A stretch of DNA of 11,063 nucleotides from Flavobacterium sp. UBA6203 (GTDB taxonomy: Bacteria; Bacteroidota; Bacteroidia; Flavobacteriales; Flavobacteriaceae). Where the stretch lies: contig DIST01000029.1 of assembly GCA_002421645.1 (NCBI GenBank), forward strand, positions 1 through 11,063, in the 5' to 3' direction. Below the pieces are notes generated by a model. That model had not been told where the DNA came from and made no database searches. It worked only from the letters and a program-made list of their open reading frames with translations. Made by a program: the position numbers and the translations under genes. Shown one piece after another: positions 6,553 through 11,063 of the stretch; within the stretch, counting starts at the first letter, position 1, and the number at the start of each line of letters is the position of its first letter.

Positions 6553-7770
6553 CTATTTATTTTTTCTTTCTAATAATGCCATGTAAAATCCGTCGAAGCC
6601 ACTTTCACTTGCCAAGACTTTTTGGTCTTTGACAAAGTTAAATTCTTTTCCAATTTCTGTGCTTAAGAAATGCTTAATTTGTTCTTGATTTTCAGAAGGT
6701 AATACCGAACAAGTAGCATAAACTAATTTTCCACCTGGTTTTACAATTTTTGAATAATTTTCTAACACTTCAGCCTGAACTTTTCGGATGTTATCGATAA
6801 ACTCAGGTTGTAATTTCCATTTGCTATCAGGATTTCTTTTTAAAACTCCTAATCCACTACAAGGCGCATCAATTAAAACTCTATCGGCCTTTTCGTGTAA
6901 TTTTTTTATGGTTTTTGTACTTTCAATAACTCTTGGTTCAATGTTGAAAGCTCCGTTTCTTTTAGCTCTGATTTTTAATTGCTTTAATTTACTTTCATAT
7001 AAATCCATAGCAATTAATTGTCCTTTATTTTCCATTAAAGAAGCTAAATGCAAGGTTTTTCCTCCCGCACCCGCACAAGTATCTACAACGCGCATTCCTG
7101 GTTTTACATCCAAGAAATAAGCTACCAATTGAGAAGAAGCATCTTGTACTTCAAACAAACCATCTTTAAAAGCATCTGTTAAAAAAACATTAGCTCTTTC
7201 GGTTAAAATTAAAGCATCTGGATAATCTTTGTGAAACTCGGTTTCAATATTCAAATCCATTAAGATGGCTCTTAATTTTTCTTTGGTAGTTTTAAGTTTA
7301 TTAACTCTTAAAATTACTTTCGCTTGTTCATTTTGAGCTGCTAATTCTTTAGTCCAAGTTTCCTCACCTAATTCCTTAACACCCAATTCATCCATCCAAT
7401 CTGGAATAGACTCTCTAAATTTTCTGGTTTTGGTTAATTCATCAAATTTTCCTTTGATTCTTCTAACCGGTGTATCTTCAAAATATTTCCAATCGGGTAG
7501 GGTGTAACCTCTTAATACTGCCCAAACGGCAAATATTCTCCAAATTTTATCTCTATCAAAAGGTTCTTTTACTTCTGCAATTTCGGTGTATAAACGTTTC
7601 CATCTTACGATTTCGTAAATGGTTTCAGCTACGAATTTTCTATCGTGACTTCCCCAACGTTTGTCTTTTTTAAGTGCTCTAGCAACCACTTTATCAGCGT
7701 ATTCACCTTCGTTAAAAATCGCCATTAGCGAATCGATTGTTGTGAATACTAAATTTCTGTGTAATCTCAT
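6553..7770 (-). CDS. rsmB: RsmB/NOP family rRNA cytosine-C5 methyltransferase
   Basis: SAM-dependent RNA m5C methyltransferase, most like RsmB, which modifies 16S rRNA C967 in E. coli. Of 405 residues, the N-terminal part (about 5-130) is a NusB-like helical region, compatible with RsmB rather than RsmF. The Rossmann domain shows the SAM-binding block VVDTCAGAGGKT (228-239), an acidic D256 after QLIAM, motif IV DAPCSGLGVLKRNPD (301-315) with C304, and motif VI YATCSVLPSENQ (351-362) with C354. These two Cys serve as release and nucleophilic residues in the family. The end GFDGFYMALLERK is typical. ATG 7770 follows a good promoter by about 20 nt. The exact rRNA target is inferred from family resemblance; another m5C site is possible. 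The nuclease gene begins 2 nt after the stop. Confidence 0.92.
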   Translation of the reverse strand: MRLHRNLVFTTIDSLMAIFNEGEYADKVVARALKKDKRWGSHDRKFVAETIYEIVRWKRLYTEIAEVKEPFDRDKIWRIFAVWAVLRGYTLPDWKYFEDTPVRRIKGKFDELTKTRKFRESIPDWMDELGVKELGEETWTKELAAQNEQAKVILRVNKLKTTKEKLRAILMDLNIETEFHKDYPDALILTERANVFLTDAFKDGLFEVQDASSQLVAYFLDVKPGMRVVDTCAGAGGKTLHLASLMENKGQLIAMDLYESKLKQLKIRAKRNGAFNIEPRVIESTKTIKKLHEKADRVLIDAPCSGLGVLKRNPDSKWKLQPEFIDNIRKVQAEVLENYSKIVKPGGKLVYATCSVLPSENQEQIKHFLSTEIGKEFNFVKDQKVLASESGFDGFYMALLERKNK

Positions 7771-7791
7771 TATTTATTTTAAATCAGCCTG

Positions 7792-7827
7792 CAAAGATAC
7801 GAATAAAAATAAAAAAAGCTGCCAAAA
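7792..7827 (-). promoter_or_regulatory. Bacteroidota-type promoter for the rsmB-nuclease unit
   Basis: Minus-strand TATCTTTG (7799 to 7792) matches the TAnnTTTG -7 box. TTTTGG (7827 to 7822) supplies the -33 TTG with a 23-nt spacer, inside the 17-23 range known for Flavobacterium. It lies about 20 nt before the rsmB start. The -33 box falls inside the loop and arm of the upstream gene's terminator hairpin. Confidence 0.65.
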
Positions 7828-7838
7828 TCGACAGCTTT
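7805..7838 (-). terminator. Intrinsic terminator of the 7844-8974 gene
   Basis: On the minus strand AAAGCTGTC (7838 to 7830) pairs with GGCAGCTTT (7823 to 7815), 9 pairs with one U-G and a GATTTT loop, then a T-run. It begins 6 nt after the stop of the secreted protein gene. Confidence 0.85.
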
Positions 7839-7843
7839 AATAT

Positions 7844-8974
7844 TTATCCTCTTCCGTTTCCTCTTCCTTCAGAATCTCTTGAATTAGAATTACTTCTTGA
7901 TTGTGAGTTACCTCTTGAAGAATTTGCTCTGTTACCATTACTTGTTACCGTTCCTCTTTCTCTTGGTGAATTACTTCTGTTTTCAGAATATTCTCTACCA
8001 CGATTTGATCTTGAACCTTCGTTTCGACCTCTGTTTTCTGAAGTTACTCTTGGAGAATTACCTCTGTTTTCAGTTACAACTCGTGTACCAGAATTGCCTC
8101 TTGTTCCGTTGTTTCTTGGATTACTTGTTTCTGTTCTAGTTCTTGGCGTTGTTCCATTATATTCTCTTGTTTCACGAGTTCCTCTTGGTGAGTTTGAAGA
8201 TATTTCACTTCTATTTCTCGGAGAATTGATATTTCTTCTGGAATCTAATTCATAACGGTTTGAATATCCTGAATTTCTATGTGCGAAGGAACGATTTGGA
8301 TGCATTCTTTCGTAACCATTTCCTCTTCTTATATAATAATTGTTATAAACTGAAGCACATCTTCTGTGTGAAACATAATGATAACTGTGACCAAAATTGA
8401 TATGAAGATGAATGTGATTTCTATATCTAAAAATTGGGAACGGATTCCAGTAGCTATAATAACTAGGGTAATAACCCCAATACCATGATGAATAATACGG
8501 ACGATAGTTTCCTACCCAAAAAGTGGTATAAATTATTGGAGTATGCACATAAACAGGTTCGTAAATATAATTGGTTCCATACATGTAAACATCACCAACA
8601 ACTTGTACTTGAACTTGGTTGTTGCTATCTCGTTCTACTTCAATTGTAGCGACATCTTGAAAAACATCTTTTTCCAAAACAGCTTGCACCACAACTAAAT
8701 GCACGTTTCCTTCAACTGTTTCAATAACTCTTAAATAATCGACATAATTATCGTTATTCAAATCTAAATTGGAGATTTGAGTTTTAGGATCATTCAACCT
8801 TCTTTCAAAATCTTCTAAGTCTTTTGCATCTCCAAAAACAGTTGCAACGGCTCTTAAATCTAAATTGTCGCTGATATCCGAATTTTTTGCTGTAACCGTA
8901 GTTTTATCTTGTGCAAAAAGCGAACCTATCGTCAATGAAGCCAGTAAGCTCAGATGTATCAATTTTGTTTTCAT
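7844..8974 (-). CDS. Unrecognised secreted protein: folded N-terminal part, aromatic and His-rich middle, Arg/Ser/Asn/Gly-rich tail
   Basis: I do not recognise a named family. Of 376 residues, 1-21 are a signal peptide (ending SLFAQ). Residues about 35-130 look like a small alpha/beta domain, with an acidic calcium-loop-like segment DLNNDNYVDY (71-80) followed by beta-strand-like stretches (VHLVVVQAV, VQVQVVGDVY). A Tyr/Trp/Pro-rich segment spans about 153-181. Residues 187-203 hold six His (187, 189, 191, 196, 199, 203), which could bind metal. From about 237 to the end the protein is low-complexity and strongly basic, with NSPR at 250, 261, 306 and 335 and ENRG/ENRS at 302, 313 and 331. No membrane span follows the signal, and no T9SS tail is seen, so it is probably periplasmic or envelope-associated. 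It is a single-gene unit with its own terminator and a sigma-54-like site upstream. Confidence 0.85.
   Translation of the reverse strand: MKTKLIHLSLLASLTIGSLFAQDKTTVTAKNSDISDNLDLRAVATVFGDAKDLEDFERRLNDPKTQISNLDLNNDNYVDYLRVIETVEGNVHLVVVQAVLEKDVFQDVATIEVERDSNNQVQVQVVGDVYMYGTNYIYEPVYVHTPIIYTTFWVGNYRPYYSSWYWGYYPSYYSYWNPFPIFRYRNHIHLHINFGHSYHYVSHRRCASVYNNYYIRRGNGYERMHPNRSFAHRNSGYSNRYELDSRRNINSPRNRSEISSNSPRGTRETREYNGTTPRTRTETSNPRNNGTRGNSGTRVVTENRGNSPRVTSENRGRNEGSRSNRGREYSENRSNSPRERGTVTSNGNRANSSRGNSQSRSNSNSRDSEGRGNGRG
7847..8257 (-). repeat. Low-complexity Arg/Ser/Asn/Gly coding repeat region
   Basis: This stretch codes for the last ~137 residues of the secreted protein. Degenerate units built from NSPR, ENRG, GTR and SNRG recur at irregular spacing. 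At DNA level, plus-strand words such as CTCTTGG, CTCTGTTTTC and GAATTAC recur, which would favour slippage and length variation between strains. Confidence 0.7.
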
Positions 8975-9014
8975 AATATATTCGTTTTAAGGTTCTTATT
9001 TCTATTTTTAAATA

Positions 9015-9031
9015 ACCAATTACTGTGCCAA
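9015..9031 (-). promoter_or_regulatory. Sigma-54-like -24/-12 promoter
   Basis: The minus strand reads TTGGCACAGTAATTGGT. TGGCAC, a 5-nt spacer and TTGGT match the sigma-54 consensus TGGCAC-N5-TTGCW except for G in place of C in the -12 GC. The -12 element is about 42 nt upstream of the start codon of the secreted protein gene, giving a leader of roughly 30 nt. No convincing TAnnTTTG promoter is seen for this gene. Binding by RpoN is inferred only. Confidence 0.55.
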
Positions 9032-9082
9032 AATTTTTTAGTATTGATTAATGCGTTGATAATTAATGGTTTGTGAAATATA

Positions 9083-9113
9083 TTTTTGATTTGAAACATT
9101 TCCACTATATTTG
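9083..9113 (+). promoter_or_regulatory. Bacteroidota-type promoter for the Asp-box protein gene
   Basis: TTTTTG (9083-9088) is followed by a 17-nt spacer and TATATTTG (9106-9113), a full match to TTG-N17..23-TAnnTTTG. The start codon at 9131 is 18 nt beyond the -7 box, so the leader would be very short (about 12 nt). Confidence 0.75.
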
Positions 9114-9130
9114 AAAATAAAACCTATCCA

Positions 9131-10153
9131 ATGAAGAAAATAGTTGTATTTCTGTTATTCATAAGTATTTCAGCAATAGCTCAAAATAAAAAATTTAATT
9201 CGGAAGTAATTATCGAAACCAAATTGAGTTGTAGAGCCATTTTAGTTGACGATGAAAAAGTTTGGATGGGAATGGATAAAGGGCGATTTGCTTTTTATGA
9301 CAAGAAAAAAGATACCACTATCATAAAAGAAATTCAATCCGTTGCCCGAACTACCGAATTTAGAAGTATAGCAGGAACCAAAGAAGCCATTTTTATTTTA
9401 GCGGTTGGAAATCCTGCGATGTTGATTCGTATTGATAAAAAAACGTTGGAAGAAACTGTTGTTTATAAAGAAGAACACGAAAAAGTATTTTACGACAGTA
9501 TGCAATTTGTAGATAATTTGAACGGATTTGCCATGGGTGACCCAATTGAAAACTGTTTAGCATTCATAAAAACTACTGATGGAGGCAAAACGTGGCAAAA
9601 AGTAAATTGCGATGTTTTACCAAAAGTTTCAGAAGGTGAAGCCGCTTTTGCAACAAGTAACACTAATTTAAAGATAAAAGGAAAATCGATTTTTATGGTT
9701 TCTGGTGGAAAGAAATCTAGAGTTTTTGTTTCTAATGATTTAGGAGCAACTTGGAAAGTATATGAAACGCCAATCGTTCAAGGAGAAACCATGACTGGAA
9801 TTTTTACAGCCGATTTTTACAATGAAAAAATTGGAATTATCGCTGGTGGAAATTATGAAAAACAAGACCAAAATTGGGCAAACAAAGCCATTACTAAAAA
9901 CGGTGGAAAAACTTGGAAATTAATCGCTGAAAAAGAAGCTTTTGGTTATGCTTCTTGCGTTCAGTTTGTTCCAAATAGTAACGGAAAGAAGCTTATTTCT
10001 GTTGGTGGAACTGGCATGTTTTACTCGGCTGATTTTGGCAAGTGTTGGACAAAATTCTCTGATGACAAGGATTTTTATACTTTCAGATTTGAATCAGAGA
10101 AAGTCTTTTATGCAACAGGAAGAAATAAGTTGGTTCGATTTGAAATCCAATAA
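9131..10153 (+). CDS. Secreted Asp-box (BNR/Ycf48-like) beta-propeller protein
   Basis: A 340-residue exported protein with signal peptide about 1-17 (MKKIVVFLLF, ending SAIA before QN). Four Asp-box motifs of the S-x-D-x-G-x-T-W type are visible: TTDGGKTW (148-155), SNDLGATW (201-208), TKNGGKTW (255-262, Asp replaced by Asn) and SADFGKCW (299-306, Thr replaced by Cys). They sit on hairpin turns of beta-propeller blades, as in BNR/sialidase-like and photosystem II assembly Ycf48-like folds. The residues between are beta-rich with alternating hydrophobics. No catalytic signature of a sialidase is recognisable, so the fold is supported but the activity is unknown. Automatic labels such as oxidoreductase for such proteins would not be supported by anything visible. 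It stands alone between a good promoter and a strong hairpin terminator. Confidence 0.85.
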   Translation: MKKIVVFLLFISISAIAQNKKFNSEVIIETKLSCRAILVDDEKVWMGMDKGRFAFYDKKKDTTIIKEIQSVARTTEFRSIAGTKEAIFILAVGNPAMLIRIDKKTLEETVVYKEEHEKVFYDSMQFVDNLNGFAMGDPIENCLAFIKTTDGGKTWQKVNCDVLPKVSEGEAAFATSNTNLKIKGKSIFMVSGGKKSRVFVSNDLGATWKVYETPIVQGETMTGIFTADFYNEKIGIIAGGNYEKQDQNWANKAITKNGGKTWKLIAEKEAFGYASCVQFVPNSNGKKLISVGGTGMFYSADFGKCWTKFSDDKDFYTFRFESEKVFYATGRNKLVRFEIQ

Positions 10154-10184
10154 AAAAGCGCTCAAAGTTATTTGAGCGCTTTTT
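10153..10184. terminator. Bidirectional terminator between convergent genes
   Basis: A perfect 14-bp stem, AAAAAGCGCTCAAA (10153-10166) with TTTGAGCGCTTTTT (10171-10184), has a GTTA loop. The A-run on one side and T-run on the other let it work in both directions. It begins at the stop of the Asp-box gene and lies 9 nt beyond the stop of the convergent Spy/CpxP-like gene. Confidence 0.9.
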
Positions 10185-10193
10185 AAAATTTAA

Positions 10194-10643
10194 TTATCCT
10201 CTTCTTTTTTCGCGCATTTGTTTTAATAATTCTCTATTAAAATCTTCTTCGGCTTTTTTAAGTTTGATGATTTTCTTAGCACTGATTACTCCTTGTAAAT
10301 CTTTTATGAATTTTTTCCTTAGGTTGAATAGATTCTCTTCTAAACTTTCCATTTGAACTAAAAGAGCAGAAGCTTCTTTCTCGCTTAATTTATCTACACT
10401 TCCAGGTCTAAAACGATCTAAAATAGCTCTCATTTTTTCGTGACGCAACTCCGCTTGATTGTCATCAAATGCATTGTAGACGGGCCAAAATTTTTGAGCT
10501 TCTTCTGTTGTTAATTCTAATTGTTCTGTTATGTAAGCAACTTTTAGTGCTTTTACTTTTTCTCTTTTTTCTTTAAAATCCTGTGAAAAGGATACAGATG
10601 AAATAAAAAGTAATATAATTGGTAATATAAATTTCGTTTTCAT
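10194..10643 (-). CDS. Spy/CpxP-like periplasmic protein, possible ECF sigma accessory
   Basis: A 149-residue exported protein with signal peptide about 1-20 (MKTKFILPIILLFISSVSFS then Q). The mature part is almost entirely charged helix: EKREKVKALKVAYITEQL, then LELTTEEAQKFWPVYNAF (42-59), which resembles the LTxEQ-type motif of Spy/CpxP chaperone-like proteins, and a Lys/Arg/Glu-rich C-terminal helix to the end (KQMREKRRG). Similar proteins in Flavobacteriia are often annotated as sensor of ECF-type sigma factor because they sit in ECF sigma operons. The gene lies 10 nt behind a single-span membrane protein, consistent with such an operon, but no sigma gene is within the window. A role in sensing envelope stress is inference. 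Confidence 0.8.
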   Translation of the reverse strand: MKTKFILPIILLFISSVSFSQDFKEKREKVKALKVAYITEQLELTTEEAQKFWPVYNAFDDNQAELRHEKMRAILDRFRPGSVDKLSEKEASALLVQMESLEENLFNLRKKFIKDLQGVISAKKIIKLKKAEEDFNRELLKQMREKRRG

Positions 10644-10653
10644 GGGTAAATTA

Positions 10654-11043
10654 TTATTCGTTAATATAGTAATCTAAATTTTCTGATTCGGAAAGATAAT
10701 CTTCCACAGCATCAGAATTAGATTCATTTATTGATAAATTATTTTCTAATTCAGCGATGTCTTCATCGGTTAAGTGTTTTGATAACTCAGTGATTCCAAT
10801 TCCTTGTTGTTGAGATAGATATATTTCTATAGTTCCAGCGTCTAAACTGTTTTCTTTTGTCATGTTAAAATAAACCGGAATTGCAATAGCAAGTAAAAGG
10901 ATAGCTGCAATTGAACTTATCCAAACTTGCTTTCTATAGAATAAAGAAACAACTTTAGTTTCCTTTTCTTTAGAAATTTGTTCCATCATTTTTGCTTCGA
11001 ATTGCTCAAAGTAGTTTTCTGGAACTTTAAATCCCGATTTCAT
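10654..11043 (-). CDS. Single-span membrane protein, putative anti-sigma-like factor (start uncertain, may extend past window edge)
   Basis: 129 residues from ATG 11043. The N-terminal cytoplasmic segment FKVPENYFEQFEAKMMEQI (5-23) resembles the start of small membrane proteins found directly after ECF sigma genes in Flavobacteriia. One membrane span follows at about 45-62 (WISSIAAILLLAIAIPVYF), then an acidic periplasmic tail rich in Glu, Asp, Asn and Ser (about 66-129, ending DYYINE). No zinc-binding HxxxCxxC anti-sigma motif is seen. The frame stays open upstream to the window edge, reading LENNKE before the Met, so the true start may be outside. It shares an operon with the Spy/CpxP-like gene 10 nt downstream. 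An anti-sigma or regulatory role is a guess from context. Confidence 0.75.
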   Translation of the reverse strand: MKSGFKVPENYFEQFEAKMMEQISKEKETKVVSLFYRKQVWISSIAAILLLAIAIPVYFNMTKENSLDAGTIEIYLSQQQGIGITELSKHLTDEDIAELENNLSINESNSDAVEDYLSESENLDYYINE

Positions 11044-11063
11044 TTCTTTGTTATTTTCTAAAT

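Noticed and set aside
6788..7120. 110-codon plus-strand open frame
   Set aside because: Antisense to the conserved catalytic domain of the RsmB-like gene; no promoter and no family resemblance.
7470..7673. 67-codon plus-strand open frame
   Set aside because: Antisense shadow of the N-terminal part of the RsmB-like gene.
7815..7831. Second sigma-54-like site (TTGGCAGC on the minus strand)
   Set aside because: No TTGC-like -12 element follows; the GGCAG belongs to the terminator stem.
7897..8139. 80-codon plus-strand open frame rich in Leu, Phe and Cys
   Set aside because: Antisense to the Arg/Ser/Asn/Gly repeat tail; its apparent hydrophobicity comes from the repeat's base composition.
7850..8260. 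CRISPR-like or tandem DNA repeat
   Set aside because: Repeated words are short, irregularly spaced and in one coding frame; this is a low-complexity protein tail, with no uniform repeat-spacer structure.
8731..8763. EF-hand calcium-binding loop in the secreted protein (DLNNDNYVDY, residues 71-80)
   Set aside because: D71, N73, D75 and D79 fit the start of a loop, but position 12 is Arg82 and not Glu; only one copy. Mentioned in the gene entry as loop-like only.
9942..10175. 77-codon plus-strand open frame
   Set aside because: Overlaps the 3' end of the Asp-box gene in another frame and runs into the terminator.

Overview
The window looks like a piece of the chromosome of a flavobacterium (Bacteroidota, Flavobacterium or a close relative). 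It is AT-rich, and start codons are preceded by A-rich stretches rather than Shine-Dalgarno sites. Two promoters fit the Bacteroidota TTG-N17..23-TAnnTTTG consensus. Oxidase subunits CcoN and CcoO are fused, and a secreted nuclease ends in a type IX secretion (T9SS) sorting domain. No mobile element, CRISPR array, tRNA or rRNA is visible.

Layout. (1) Positions 3-5282, plus strand: the downstream part of a cbb3 oxidase (high-affinity terminal oxidase) locus. The order is ccoNO fusion (5' end outside the window), ccoQ, ccoP, ccoG, ccoH and a DsbD_2/SafE-type membrane protein, closed by a strong terminator. A long hairpin lies between ccoQ and ccoP, and a terminator-shaped hairpin between ccoP and ccoG, so the structural and assembly genes may be expressed at different levels. 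(2) Positions 5402-7770, minus strand: an RsmB-like rRNA cytosine methyltransferase followed after 2 nt by a secreted endonuclease I with a T9SS tail. (3) Positions 7844-8974, minus strand: an unrecognised secreted protein with a folded N-terminal part, Tyr/Trp-rich and His-rich middle segments, and a long Arg/Ser/Asn/Gly low-complexity tail. It is preceded by a sigma-54-like -24/-12 element. (4) Positions 9131-10153, plus strand: a secreted Asp-box beta-propeller protein with a good Bacteroidota promoter. (5) Positions 10194-11043, minus strand: a Spy/CpxP-like periplasmic protein and, upstream of it, a single-pass membrane protein. This pair resembles the accessory genes found beside ECF sigma factors in Flavobacteriia; the sigma gene would lie beyond the right edge.

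How the genes work together. The cco genes form one functional unit: CcoN/O/P/Q are oxidase subunits, while CcoG, CcoH and the SafE-like protein assemble it and probably supply copper. The right half is a set of mostly envelope or secreted proteins in independent transcription units bounded by clear hairpin terminators. I see no defence system or other wholly new system. The most interesting points are the sigma-54-like site with the odd protein behind it, the ccoQ-ccoP hairpin, and the N-terminally extended monoheme CcoP.
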